From Candidatus Gastranaerophilales bacterium (lineage in GTDB: Bacteria > Cyanobacteriota > Vampirovibrionia > Gastranaerophilales > Gastranaerophilaceae), in the NCBI GenBank assembly GCA_910587815.1, contig CAJUNK010000019.1, forward strand, positions 1 to 37,023: a stretch of 37,023 nucleotides of DNA, in the 5' to 3' direction. The stretch's first letter is position 1, and every line of letters begins with the position of its first letter. Below the pieces are notes generated by a model. That model was not told the DNA's origin. It searched no databases and saw nothing but the letters and a program-made list of their open reading frames with translations. Shown in pieces: positions 1-8,394 of this stretch. The position numbers and the translations under genes are program-made.

Positions 1-33
1 GATTGCCGCGTCGCTTTGCTCCTCGCAATGACA
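1..33. repeat. Dispersed GC-rich intergenic palindrome
   Basis: On the minus strand this reads TGTCATTGCGAGGAGC followed by AAAGCGACGCGGCAATC, a widespread intergenic repeat type. Its GC content is far above the flanking DNA. It may continue beyond the window edge. Confidence 0.5.
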
Positions 34-216
34 GAGGGGAAAATCCTCATAATGATGGGATTTGAAAAAAGCAGAAGCTTTTTTCAAGTGTTTGTTTGGC
101 TCTTGTGGGTGTTTCGCCACGGTGGGTTTACATCCTAAAACGCCATTGTAGTGCTTTTTGACAATGCTCAACACATTGCCAAAGCCGCACCGGCTTGTGC
201 TAATTTTCTTTTGCAT
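1..216 (-). other. Repeat-derived open frame running off the left edge
   Basis: An open frame starts at an ATG at 216-214 on the minus strand and has no stop before the window edge, giving about 72 codons with a C-terminal part reading CHCEEQSDAA. Its last 33 bases (1-33) are the dispersed GC-rich palindrome family TCATTGCGAGGAGC...GCGACGC found between genes in many bacteria. The middle (90-140) resembles 12,768-12,815. I see no convincing ribosome binding site. It may be a translated repeat rather than a gene; function unknown. Confidence 0.25.
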
Positions 217-421
217 AAACAATTTCTCACATAAATTAAAGTAGTAACGATATTTTTAAGCTTTAGAACAACTTTTATATAAAATTTTTAGCTCTACAAT
301 ATATTATAATAATGTTAACAACAAAAATCAATATAAAATTTCTTGTCAACGTTATGTCACCCAGTCGGGTAATAAGCTTATCCTATTGTATAGGTTATGA
401 TTAGAAGGTTGGCAGTATTTT

Positions 422-760
422 ATGAATGATAAAGAATTGAAAAAATTGCTTGGTAAAAACATTAGAAGAATTAGAAAAAGCAGAGATTTAACCCAGGAAA
501 CATTTTCTGAAAAAATAGGGATAGAGCCATCAAGTCTATCTAATATTGAAAATGGCAAGAGCCTGCCTTCAACGCAAACTATAATAAATATTCAGCTGCA
601 ATTTGGTATTGCCTCAGGGGAAATATTTGATTTTGATATTGATTATTTAAGAAATAACAAATATTTAGAAGAAGCTATTTATAATGCTGTGAAAAACCTT
701 GATGTAGAGCGCAAAAGAGTGCTTTATAAAATTGTAAAGGCAATAGAGGTGCTTGTATAA
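422..760 (+). CDS. XRE-family helix-turn-helix regulator
   Basis: A 112-residue protein with an N-terminal Cro/C1-type HTH (about residues 8-62: LGKNIRRIRKSRDLTQE, then SLSNIENGKSLPS) and a short helical C-terminal extension ending in ERKRVLYKIVKAIEVLV. Known family role: DNA-binding repressor or activator, usually acting on its own or a neighbouring promoter. It stands alone between the repeat-rich left edge and the convergent era gene, so the target cannot be read from context. An AT-rich promoter-like stretch (TATTATAATAATG) lies near 303-315; no strong Shine-Dalgarno is visible before the ATG. The class assignment is firm, the specific role unknown. Confidence 0.85.
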   Translation: MNDKELKKLLGKNIRRIRKSRDLTQETFSEKIGIEPSSLSNIENGKSLPSTQTIINIQLQFGIASGEIFDFDIDYLRNNKYLEEAIYNAVKNLDVERKRVLYKIVKAIEVLV

Positions 761-842
761 CACGTTTAAATACATAAAACCCAACTATGACAAGAGAAAA
801 CGCTAACACAAAAAAACATCCTAAAAACACTGTAACTATATA

Positions 843-1769
843 TTAATCTTTTTGTTTTTCATATCCTAAGCTTTTCAGCGCCTTTTCATCTTTTTGCCAG
901 CCTTTCTTTACTTTTACAAAAAGTTCCAAAAATACTTTGTTTTGCGCAATTTCTTCAAGTTCCAAGCGCGCTTCAGTTCCTATTTTTTTTAAAAGTGCTC
1001 CGCCCTTGCCTATTATTATTCCTTTTTGACTATCTGTAGATACTATAATTTGTGCTTTTATTCTATCAATGGTTTCAGTTTGTTTGTAATCTTCTATTAA
1101 GACGGCTACACTGTGCGGAATTTCATCCTTTGTGTTTAGAATAATTTTTTCTCTTATGATTTCTGATGCTATATTTCTCAGGTTTTGATCCGTTATTTCA
1201 TCATCAGGATAAAGTTTTTCGCCAACTGGCAAATATTCTTTAATTTTATCCAGTAAAATTTTAATATTTTTTCCTGTTTTTGCACTGACCTTAATAATCG
1301 GATAATTTTTTTCAAATAATTTTTTATAAGATATAAGGTTGACATCAAGTTTTGTTTTATTCGCAATATCAGTTTTATTTGCAACTATAATAACTGGAAT
1401 ATTAATATTTTTTAGATAATGTTCAACAATCCATTTGTCTCCTGCGCCAGCTTCATCTTTAGAATCTACTAAAAATAATATTAAATCGGAATCTTCAATT
1501 GAATTTTTTGATTCATCAGACAAAAACTCGCCAAGTTTATTTAAAGGTTTATGCACGCCTGGTGTATCCACAAAAATTATTTGTGCTTCATTATCTGTAT
1601 GGATGCATTTTATTCTGTTTCTTGTGGTTTGAGCTACAGGACTTGTTATTGCAATCTTTTGTCCTGCAATTTGGTTTAATAGGGTAGATTTTCCTACATT
1701 CGGCCGTGCAATTAATGTTACAAAGCCTGATTTAAAGTTTTTATCCTTGTTATTAATCTTGTTAGTCAT
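843..1769 (-). CDS. era: GTPase Era
   Basis: Era is a membrane-associated GTPase that binds the 3' end of 16S rRNA and helps mature the small ribosomal subunit. The 308 residues match the usual size. Seen: P-loop ARPNVGKS (21-28), switch region around TTRNR (48-52), DTPGVHKP (68-75), NKTD (131-134), SAKTG (162-166), and a C-terminal KH domain with GKGG (254-257) followed by a basic tail. The P-loop begins with Ala where Era normally has Gly (GRPNVGKS), a mild oddity. It is convergent with the XRE gene and divergent from the 522-residue anchored protein. Identification is confident. Confidence 0.96.
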   Translation of the reverse strand: MTNKINNKDKNFKSGFVTLIARPNVGKSTLLNQIAGQKIAITSPVAQTTRNRIKCIHTDNEAQIIFVDTPGVHKPLNKLGEFLSDESKNSIEDSDLILFLVDSKDEAGAGDKWIVEHYLKNINIPVIIVANKTDIANKTKLDVNLISYKKLFEKNYPIIKVSAKTGKNIKILLDKIKEYLPVGEKLYPDDEITDQNLRNIASEIIREKIILNTKDEIPHSVAVLIEDYKQTETIDRIKAQIIVSTDSQKGIIIGKGGALLKKIGTEARLELEEIAQNKVFLELFVKVKKGWQKDEKALKSLGYEKQKD

Positions 1770-1869
1770 TGTTTTTTTGCCAGTTTTTTGTATTCATAGT
1801 ATAATCAGTTTTGTAATTTTGTTATATTTATTATAATGGAAAAAACCAATTATAAAAGGGGATAGAAGA

Positions 1870-3438
1870 ATGAGAAAATACATTCTGGGTATAATTTTAG
1901 CTTTACTATTAGGGCTTGGTGGTATTTTTAATGCAAATACTATGGCGCTTGACAGTGATTATAAAAACAATCTTTTAAAAGTTGATATAAATAAAGCGCA
2001 AGATGGAAGCTATAATATAGAATTATTTACCCAAAAGCCATATAATGAGCCTGTTAAGGTAATTAAGAAGTCTGATACAAGCTATTATGTTTTATTACCT
2101 GAAACTTATCATTCAATCACTTCAGTTCCATCAAACGGGGATGTAAGCAAAGTGGATGTTAAGCTTTTTCCATACGCAGGACAGGATCTTAACAATGGCT
2201 ACACAAAAATTAACATATCTACAAATAAACCTGTAACATTCAATACAAATGTAAAAACAGCTTCTGCACAAAAACCGCAAGTAGATTCAAAAAAACTTGC
2301 ACAATTAGATAAAGCTTTTGATAATAAAACAAATGTGCCGACAAAAGTGGCCTCTGTTCCAAACCAAATTCAAAAGCCTGTTATTGGTGTAAAACCGGTA
2401 GATACAACAAAGACTGATGAACCAAAAAAAGTTGAAAAACCTTCTTCAACCCCTGCAAAAATTGCTGCAAATACTGAAAAACCTGTAGTAAAACCAAAGA
2501 CTGAACCTGCGGCAGGAACTGAAATTGAAATAGTAACAAAACCAAAAGAAGGACAAATACCAAAACAGCAGGAAATTTTAACAACTGTTAAAGAAGAGGC
2601 TATACCTTCTGTAAGTTTAGAAGAAGTGCTTGAAGGAGATTTGCCTGATGAAGATGAACTTGCAATGGAAGAAGATGCTAAAGAGCAAGGCTTAACTGAG
2701 ATTGCAACAGGTGAAGATGAACCAATACCTGAATTTTCTTATAAACGTGAAATAAAAGATAAAATAAGATTTTTTATAAAAGCATGTGCTGATAATCCAT
2801 TGCTTGTAATTGCAATAATTTTATTCTTAATAGCAATATTCTTACTGCTTTCAAAAGGTAAAAAGTCTGATAAAACGGAAAAAGAAGCTGCAAAAGCTTC
2901 ACCTACTTCAGGTTCTGCATACAACAGTCTTGACAGCCTGAAAGTACAAGATGCTGCACCACAGCATATTGTTGAAGACAACAGTGTAAATATTGGAAAA
3001 GAAGAATACAGTGTTTATGAATCAGGGCATATTGAAACACCTGATGCAGCAAGGGTTGTAGAAGCTTCTGCGCCTGTTAGTGTTGCAGATTCTTATGAAC
3101 CAAAACCAATGCAAACATTTGAAGATACTGTTGTGGCTGTAGCTGAAGACGAGGCCCAAAATAATGATGAGGCTGATGTTTTGGCAACAGAAAGTTTTGG
3201 TGAAAATAGAGGCTTGTGCCTTGTAAACTATGATGGCAATATAGCGCTTATTGGTTATATTGAGGATGAAATCTTTGTTATTCAAAACTTTGGCAAGGTT
3301 ACATTAATAAATCCTGGCATTCAAATTCGTGTGGCAGAACAAAATGACAATGATACAATCTACATTGTAAAAACTGCAAATTCTAAACTTATGGTTCGTG
3401 AAACAAAAACATTCATCGGCCTTGAGATGGTGATGTAG
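1870..3438 (+). CDS. Exported, single-span membrane protein with AMIN-like N-terminus
   Basis: Not a recognised gene. The 522 residues divide into: a signal peptide (1-27, KYILGIILALLLGLGGIF); a beta-rich domain (about 30-130) with the style of AMIN domains, which bind the cell envelope in type IV pilus and cell-division proteins; a long Lys/Pro/Glu linker (about 135-290); one strong transmembrane helix (about 313-331, PLLVIAIILFLIAIFLLL); an acidic low-complexity stretch; and a C-terminal beta-rich domain (about 445-522). The RBS AAGGGGATAGAAG lies just before ATG, and a clear terminator follows. A plausible envelope or pilus-associated scaffold (inference). The AMIN resemblance is by eye and weak. 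Confidence 0.75.
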   Translation: MRKYILGIILALLLGLGGIFNANTMALDSDYKNNLLKVDINKAQDGSYNIELFTQKPYNEPVKVIKKSDTSYYVLLPETYHSITSVPSNGDVSKVDVKLFPYAGQDLNNGYTKINISTNKPVTFNTNVKTASAQKPQVDSKKLAQLDKAFDNKTNVPTKVASVPNQIQKPVIGVKPVDTTKTDEPKKVEKPSSTPAKIAANTEKPVVKPKTEPAAGTEIEIVTKPKEGQIPKQQEILTTVKEEAIPSVSLEEVLEGDLPDEDELAMEEDAKEQGLTEIATGEDEPIPEFSYKREIKDKIRFFIKACADNPLLVIAIILFLIAIFLLLSKGKKSDKTEKEAAKASPTSGSAYNSLDSLKVQDAAPQHIVEDNSVNIGKEEYSVYESGHIETPDAARVVEASAPVSVADSYEPKPMQTFEDTVVAVAEDEAQNNDEADVLATESFGENRGLCLVNYDGNIALIGYIEDEIFVIQNFGKVTLINPGIQIRVAEQNDNDTIYIVKTANSKLMVRETKTFIGLEMVM

Positions 3439-3476
3439 TTGTATTTAATAGGATAGTTTCTAGTTATAGATATTTA

Positions 3477-3507
3477 AACCCTGCCTTTAATATTGGCGGG
3501 GTTTTTT
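3477..3507 (+). terminator. Rho-independent terminator of the 522-residue gene
   Basis: CCCTGCC and GGCGGGG pair around a 9-base loop and are followed by TTTTTT. It lies 39 bases after the stop codon. Confidence 0.85.
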
Positions 3508-3553
3508 GTATTATTTACCTGCCATACTACTCACCCGTCATTCTCATCCTCTG

Positions 3554-3631
3554 CGTCATCCTGAACTTGCCTCTGCTTGCCGAAATTTTAATTTCGTGCA
3601 AGTTGGGTCCTCTTAAAGGGTTTCAGGATCT
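3554..3631. repeat. CGTCATCCTGAA / TTCAGGAT dispersed palindrome
   Basis: Outer arms ATCCTGAAC and GTTTCAGGAT enclose a nested hairpin GAAATTTTAATTTC. The same family (CGTCAcCCTGAA...) occurs at 20,945-20,971 and as a fragment at 36,704-36,722. It sits directly beside the structured element at 3,647-3,841, as the second copy does. Confidence 0.6.
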
Positions 3632-3646
3632 TATACACTGGGTGTC

Positions 3647-3841
3647 TAGCCATTCAACATAAATTTTCATACAGGTGGTCGCCCGTTCATATAACATCTA
3701 AGCTCATCTTTTATTGCTCAGGAACTCGTCGGCGCTCCAGCTGATAACCTCGCGCCTCCTCAAACACCTTCACTTTATACATTCGCATAAGATGTTATTA
3801 TTCACTCTGCTTAACTGTATGAAAATTCATATTGAAGGCTA
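3647..3841 (-). repeat. Structured dispersed element, copy 1
   Basis: No gene is present from 3,508 to 3,888. This stretch is bounded by near-perfect inverted arms of about 27 bases (3,647-3,674 with 3,815-3,841). Inside is a second 9-bp stem (ATAACATCT 3,681-3,689 with AGATGTTAT 3,790-3,798), a GGCGC/GCGCC hairpin (3,731-3,735 with 3,752-3,756), and conserved unpaired blocks. Copy 2 at 20,708-20,903 lies on the other strand with the same core but different paired arms. It could be a structured ncRNA, a MITE-like mobile repeat, or an ssDNA element. Confidence 0.7.
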
Positions 3842-3888
3842 CAAGTATTTGGAATGAAAAAGAAAATTAAAATAATATAAAAATTCCC

Positions 3889-4314
3889 CTATTCATACAA
3901 TCTTTCAATTTCTTTTTTTAATTCAGGTTGTTTTTTGCATAAATTCTGAATAAATATAGAAAATTTTGTCATACGGTAAAACATAGTTTCTGTCATAATA
4001 TGTTCCATTCTGCAAGCATTTTGAACAGCTTCATCATGTGGCAGATTTAGAATATTTTCTAAAAATTCACTCATTATTTTGTGTTTTTCAATTATATCTT
4101 TAGCATACTTTTTTCCTAAATCGGTTAATGTAATGCTTGAATAAGGCTCATAATTTATAAAACCCCTGTTCTTTAAATTTATAAGTGCACCTGTAACAGA
4201 GGCTTTTTTAACATTTAAAATTTTTGAAATATCAGTAACTTTAGCTTCATTTTTTTTTGATATTTCATTGTAAATGGCTTCTAGATAATCTTCCAAACTC
4301 TCTGACAGCTTCAT
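3889..4314 (-). CDS. DtxR/MntR-family metal-responsive regulator
   Basis: A 141-residue protein with the DtxR/MntR plan: an N-terminal winged helix (residues 1-65, ending in the wing GFINYEPYSSITLTDLG) and a dimerisation/metal-binding helical domain. Likely metal ligands match MntR positions: Asp9 and Glu12 in EDYLEAIY, the His of EKHKIMSEFLENIL, and the Glu-His pair in CRMEHIM. The family senses Mn2+ or Fe2+ and represses or activates metal transport. It lacks the C-terminal SH3-like domain of DtxR, so it is MntR-like in length. It lies 11 bases after the VWA gene on the same strand, probably one transcript; no transporter is adjacent, so the metal is not known. Confidence 0.85.
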   Translation of the reverse strand: MKLSESLEDYLEAIYNEISKKNEAKVTDISKILNVKKASVTGALINLKNRGFINYEPYSSITLTDLGKKYAKDIIEKHKIMSEFLENILNLPHDEAVQNACRMEHIMTETMFYRMTKFSIFIQNLCKKQPELKKEIERLYE

Positions 4315-4325
4315 TAAAAATCCCC

Positions 4326-5090
4326 CTAATTTTCATTTACCTTAATTGTGCCCTTCACGCTTTTATCTATATTTAAACTTTCAAATAAACTGTCTAAAAG
4401 CTGATGCGGGGTGTTTGCACTGTAAAATTTTCCTCTTGTGGTAACAGCAGCACACCTTAGCTGGCTGTTTGCATCTATATCGTCTATGTCAAATGCAATT
4501 ACATCAATTGAAATATCATCCCTCAATTTCATAAGCTCAATTGCATACGTACAGGGGCTTTCATCGCAATTTTCTCCGCCATCAGATAATAATACAATGT
4601 GTTTTTTGCCTTGAACACCTGCAAAATCAGCATTTACGGCCTGTTTTAGAGAATATGTGATAGGTGTCCAGCCCATTGCGCGTGTATTATAGAGCGCTCC
4701 AAGAATTCTATCTGCATTATTCGCGCCAAAAGGAACCGCAAGTTTTGATGCCATACAGCCATCTAGATAGGTAAAACCTACCTTGTGGCCGTATACGCGA
4801 AGACCTGTTTTTACTGTATTAGGGATTTTGGGCAAAATCACAGTTAAAGTTTCAAGTGCTATCTGTAATTTTGTCTTTCCGCCCATTTTTTCATTCATTG
4901 AATTTGAAAAATCCATAATGAATAAAACGTTGGAACCATCTTCAAACTGTGCTTTTTCAGATTTTTCTTTTTGGAAACTTTCAGGTGTGTATAAATTATA
5001 ATCAAAATTTTTATCTGCAAAAGCCTGGTTTTGCGCACAAAGCGTATAAAACAAAAATATAAAAGCTGCAATTATTTTAATTTTTTTCAT
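4326..5090 (-). CDS. Secreted VWA-domain protein with intact MIDAS
   Basis: The 254 residues start with a signal peptide (1-25, hydrophobic IIAAFIFLFYTL then ANQAFADK-like cleavage region). A von Willebrand A domain follows with all three metal-ion-dependent adhesion site elements: DFSNS (60-64), Thr142 in GWTPITY, and Asp170 in LLSDGGEN. VWA domains bind protein ligands through a divalent cation. Cysteines around 112, 175, 180 and in LRCAAV suggest disulfides in the periplasm or outside. It is co-directional with and just upstream of the DtxR-type regulator. No Shine-Dalgarno is obvious. Partner unknown. Confidence 0.85.
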   Translation of the reverse strand: MKKIKIIAAFIFLFYTLCAQNQAFADKNFDYNLYTPESFQKEKSEKAQFEDGSNVLFIMDFSNSMNEKMGGKTKLQIALETLTVILPKIPNTVKTGLRVYGHKVGFTYLDGCMASKLAVPFGANNADRILGALYNTRAMGWTPITYSLKQAVNADFAGVQGKKHIVLLSDGGENCDESPCTYAIELMKLRDDISIDVIAFDIDDIDANSQLRCAAVTTRGKFYSANTPHQLLDSLFESLNIDKSVKGTIKVNEN

Positions 5091-5148
5091 AAAAGCATTT
5101 TACTATAATGTATGGTTTTATGAAACTAATAAACTTACTTAATATATT

Positions 5149-5709
5149 TTAATCATTGTTAATACTCTTTATTATTTTTGCTGGATTTCCTGCTACTACA
5201 ACATTTTCAGGAATATCTTTTGTAACAACGCTGCCTGCGCCTATTACTGAATTATTTCCTATTGTAATTCCGCCAATTACAGTGACATTGCCGCCAAACC
5301 ATACGTTATTACCCACTTTTATTGGTTTTGAATATTCTAAACCTTGATTTCTAGTTTTAAAATCCAGAGGGTGCAAAGGCGTGTAAAATGCGCAATTTGG
5401 CCCAATGAAAACATTTTCGCCAAATTCTACAGATCCTGGGTCCAAAATTATTAAATTGTGATTTGCATAAAAGTTTTCACCAATTTTAATATTGTATCCA
5501 TAATCACATAAAAATGGCTGTTCTACTAAAAAATTTTTCCCTGTTTGTCCCAAAAGCCTTGTTAGCAGTGCGTTTCTTTCTTCCATATTTTGGCATGGAA
5601 TATTGTTATATTCTTGGCATAATGTTTTACAATTTTGCCTTTCTTTTATTAAAATTTCTGTATTAGGGTCATATATTTGGCCTTTTAGCATTTTTTCTTT
5701 TTCATCCAT
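5149..5709 (-). CDS. Maltose/galactoside O-acetyltransferase family protein
   Basis: A 186-residue hexapeptide-repeat acyltransferase of the LacA/Maa/NodL group. These trimeric left-handed beta-helix enzymes move acetyl from acetyl-CoA to a sugar hydroxyl. Seen: an N-terminal helical cap (EKMLKGQIYDPNTEIL; ARN-like segment NMEERNALLTRLLG), then hexapeptide turns (IGENFYANHN, FGENVFIGPN, VGNNVWFGGN, IGNNSVIGAGSVVTKDIP). The expected catalytic His sits in YTPLHPLD, and the C-terminus VVAGNPAKII is typical. RBS-like AAGGAAAAAG precedes the ATG. It is divergent from the nitroreductase. The exact sugar is not readable from sequence. Confidence 0.9.
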   Translation of the reverse strand: MDEKEKMLKGQIYDPNTEILIKERQNCKTLCQEYNNIPCQNMEERNALLTRLLGQTGKNFLVEQPFLCDYGYNIKIGENFYANHNLIILDPGSVEFGENVFIGPNCAFYTPLHPLDFKTRNQGLEYSKPIKVGNNVWFGGNVTVIGGITIGNNSVIGAGSVVTKDIPENVVVAGNPAKIIKSINND

Positions 5710-5805
5710 ATTCTTTTTCCTTGAATATATTATGCATTGTATATTATAATTGATAAAGAATTTATTGTATATAAAATACCTGAAACGCAGGAAAGGAGGC
5801 CATTT

Positions 5806-6438
5806 ATGGCAGAACTATTTGATATTATTGATAACAGAAAAACTATCAGAAAATATGACAACTATATTCCAAATGAGGATGAAATTAAAAAAATAATAGA
5901 TTCAGCGCGCCTTGCCCCTAGTGCCATAAATGCCCAAAATTGGCGGTTTTTAGCCATTTTGAATAAGGATATAAAAAATGAAATGGCAGATTGTGTATTG
6001 AAAAAATATGATGAAATTATGCAAAAAGTTGATACTGAAACTGCTCAAAATATTTCAAGATATAAGGGGCATTCCACCTTTTTTAAAGATGCTCCACTTT
6101 TAATTGTGTGTCTTGAAAAAGCTGCACTATCCTTTATGGGCGGGGTTTTAGAGAATGCAGGATATAGTGCATTGGAAATTGCCAAAATGAGGCCTGATTC
6201 TTATCTTTTGAGCATGGGTGGTGCAGTTGAAAATATGATATTATCTGCTTCTGCACTTGGTTTTGGAAGTTGCTGGATGGTAGCGCCTGTGCTTGCAGAG
6301 GCTGATTTTAGAAAAATTCTAAATATTCAAGATGATGAAAAAATTGTAACACTTTTAACAATCGGAAAACCCTTGGGAGACAACCCAAACAGGATGCCAA
6401 AGAAAACTTTGGACGAGGTTATGGAAATTATAAGATAA
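5806..6438 (+). CDS. Nitroreductase-family flavoprotein
   Basis: Members of this family use FMN and NAD(P)H to reduce nitro compounds, quinones or flavins. The ATG at 5,806 is chosen because AAAGGAGG lies 7 bases upstream; an upstream in-frame start would add residues with no family similarity. The 210-residue product shows the N-terminal RKTIRKY motif, SARLAPSAINAQNWRF (FMN phosphate and active-site loop), and the late segment SALGFGSCWMV followed by LLTIGKP. It is divergent from the acetyltransferase. Substrate is unknown. Confidence 0.9.
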   Translation: MAELFDIIDNRKTIRKYDNYIPNEDEIKKIIDSARLAPSAINAQNWRFLAILNKDIKNEMADCVLKKYDEIMQKVDTETAQNISRYKGHSTFFKDAPLLIVCLEKAALSFMGGVLENAGYSALEIAKMRPDSYLLSMGGAVENMILSASALGFGSCWMVAPVLAEADFRKILNIQDDEKIVTLLTIGKPLGDNPNRMPKKTLDEVMEIIR

Positions 6439-6441
6439 CGT

Positions 6442-6471
6442 CTAAAAGCCCTTAAAATAAAGGCTTTTAGT
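6442..6471 (+). terminator. Terminator-like hairpin after the nitroreductase
   Basis: CTAAAAGCC and GGCTTTTAG form a 9-bp stem 3 bases after the stop. The following T tract is weak (TATATTTA), so efficiency is uncertain. Confidence 0.6.
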
Positions 6472-6531
6472 ATATTTAAAAGTCTGTATTCCTTATCAAA
6501 AGGGCATTTAGCATGCATGACATCCCCTATA

Positions 6532-7200
6532 TCAAGGCAAATTTAAGAATTTATGAACTTGTGGAATAAGCCTTATTCTTTGATATTTTTCAAATAATTT
6601 TTGGAAAACGCCTGCTATATCAAAGTTTTTGCCTATTGGCATTTTGGGCTGTAAAATTATTTCTATTCCATGTTTTAAACCTAAATTACCAATTTCTGAT
6701 ATTTCTTTATCTGTGATATTTTCATCAAAAACAACTTTTGCAAAAACGGTGCTATCCCTTGCTACAAGCAAGAATTCATCATTTATTGAAAAATCATTTT
6801 TTTCACCTGTGGCAGATTCTAGTTTTATATCCATTGCAATAATATCAATATAATCAATTACTTCGCGAAGTCTATATGGCAGGCTGCCATTGGTTTCTAA
6901 GTATATTTGTTTTTTGAGGGGGTCTTTATATTCTGCTAAAAAACTTTTTAAAAATTCAGATTGCAAAAGAGGCTCTCCGCCTGTAAAACTAATAGTTTTA
7001 GCCCCATATCTTGAAATTTCATCATTGAGTGCAGATTTTGTTAAAATAACTGATTTTTTATCGTCTAAAACCTTTGTATCACAGTATTTACAGTTTAAAT
7101 TGCACCCAAAAAGCCTTACAAATAGATGCTTTTGACCTATATAAAGGCCTTCACCCTGTATAGATTCAAATATTTCCGCTATTTTACAAGTTTTTTCCAA
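6532..7200 (-). CDS. queE: 7-carboxy-7-deazaguanine synthase QueE
   Basis: QueE is a radical-SAM enzyme that rearranges 6-carboxy-5,6,7,8-tetrahydropterin into 7-carboxy-7-deazaguanine, a step toward queuosine in tRNA. The 222 residues begin with the family signature EIFESIQGEGLYIGQ, followed by the [4Fe-4S] cysteine motif CNLNCKYC (a CxxxCxxC variant) and the SAM-binding TGGEPL. The start overlaps the 3' end of the dnaJ-like gene by 17 bases, so the two are probably translationally coupled. No queC, queD or queF is in the window. The family call is confident. Confidence 0.93.
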   Translation of the reverse strand: MEKTCKIAEIFESIQGEGLYIGQKHLFVRLFGCNLNCKYCDTKVLDDKKSVILTKSALNDEISRYGAKTISFTGGEPLLQSEFLKSFLAEYKDPLKKQIYLETNGSLPYRLREVIDYIDIIAMDIKLESATGEKNDFSINDEFLLVARDSTVFAKVVFDENITDKEISEIGNLGLKHGIEIILQPKMPIGKNFDIAGVFQKLFEKYQRIRLIPQVHKFLNLP

Positions 7201-8251
7201 GGTCTATTTCTCTTAATTTTTTATATAATTCAATTTCTTTTTTGCTTAAATTTTCAGGAATATCTATCTTTATAAGTGCGATATACTCTGAGTTTTCACC
7301 TGTTTCAGGTTCGGTAATATCTTCTTTATTTAGTTTAAATCTTGTGTCTGATTTTGTCAAAGGAGGAATTTCAATTTTGACGTAATGATTACCTACAGGA
7401 ATATCAATTATCCCCCCTAAAATGGCTTTCCACGGGGGTATTGAGGTTTCTATTACAATTTTATTTTTTACTTCGCTTTCTTTACTTTTGTCTTCAATTT
7501 TTATTAAAAGATAAAGGTCTCCATTTTTACCCCCAAATTTTCCATATTCACCTTCATTTTTAATTTTCATTTTCGTACCATCTTTTATGCCTCCAGGAAT
7601 TTTCACGTTCATAATTTTGTGTTCTGATTTTTCGCCTACTCCGTGGCATAGAGAACAAATGGTACCGTTAATGTATTTAATTCCTGCGCATTTTGGGCAT
7701 TTATCTGTATGAAGAACGTTGATTTTCCGAATAGTTCCTTGTTTTTGTTCGTTTTTTGATATAAAAACAGTGGTCTCAATGTCATTACCATCTATTTTTG
7801 CGCTTTGAACCTTTGTTTTGGGGTTTTTTGTTTCGTAAAATCCCTCTGCTGTTTTGTTTTCCGTGTTTTTATTTTGAAAAAACATTGCAGCATCAGTGTT
7901 TTTATATGTTGAATAGGCGTTAAACTCGCTTTTTGCCTGTGTTTGGCTGATATTTTGACCTTCTTTTTCTTGCTCATTTTTGGCATCATTAAAATTTTTG
8001 TCGTTTTCTTTTTTAACGTACTCTTTTTTATTCCTGAAAATGCCCGCCCTAAGGTCATATTGCAGCCTTTTAGTATCATCAAGTAAAGTTTCGACAGCAT
8101 TATTTAACATTTTAAAGTAAGTTTCAGCCTCTTTTGTTTTATTTATGTCAGGGTGATAAATTCTGACAAGTTTTCTATAGGAATTTTTTATATCATCCTT
8201 GGTTGCATCAGAATTTAAACCTAAAATTTCATATAAATTTTTATTTTTCAT
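7184..8251 (-). CDS. DnaJ-like co-chaperone with a half zinc finger
   Basis: The 355 residues have an N-terminal J domain (about 4-67) with the HPD triad at 33-35, which stimulates the ATPase of a DnaK partner. A charged, low-complexity linker (about 75-165) takes the place of the Gly/Phe region. There are only two of the four CxxC motifs (CPKC 185-188 and CSLC 199-202), i.e. one zinc centre instead of two. Type I C-terminal substrate-binding domains follow (PGGIKDGTKMKIKNEGEYG; later IPVGNHYVKIEIPP). It is not the canonical DnaJ; it could be a DnaJ paralogue or an intermediate between DnaJ and CbpA. It lies first in an operon with queE. Confidence 0.88.
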   Translation of the reverse strand: MKNKNLYEILGLNSDATKDDIKNSYRKLVRIYHPDINKTKEAETYFKMLNNAVETLLDDTKRLQYDLRAGIFRNKKEYVKKENDKNFNDAKNEQEKEGQNISQTQAKSEFNAYSTYKNTDAAMFFQNKNTENKTAEGFYETKNPKTKVQSAKIDGNDIETTVFISKNEQKQGTIRKINVLHTDKCPKCAGIKYINGTICSLCHGVGEKSEHKIMNVKIPGGIKDGTKMKIKNEGEYGKFGGKNGDLYLLIKIEDKSKESEVKNKIVIETSIPPWKAILGGIIDIPVGNHYVKIEIPPLTKSDTRFKLNKEDITEPETGENSEYIALIKIDIPENLSKKEIELYKKLREIDLGKNL

Positions 8252-8327
8252 AATTGTTATATAAATTTTAACAAATTTTTACTAAATTTACAAAAGTTTA
8301 TAATTTTTAATAAATTTTGCAATAAAA

Positions 8328-8361
8328 AACCGGCTTTTAGTTGTTTTTAACCGAGCCGGTT
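8328..8361 (-). terminator. Bidirectional-looking terminator
   Basis: AACCGGCT (8,328-8,335) pairs with AGCCGGTT (8,354-8,361). T tracts flank it on both strands. On the minus strand it serves the 699-residue nucleotidyltransferase gene, ending 34 bases earlier. Confidence 0.8.
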
Positions 8362-8394
8362 TTTTTATTTTTCCTATTTCCTTCTCTCTTGAAT

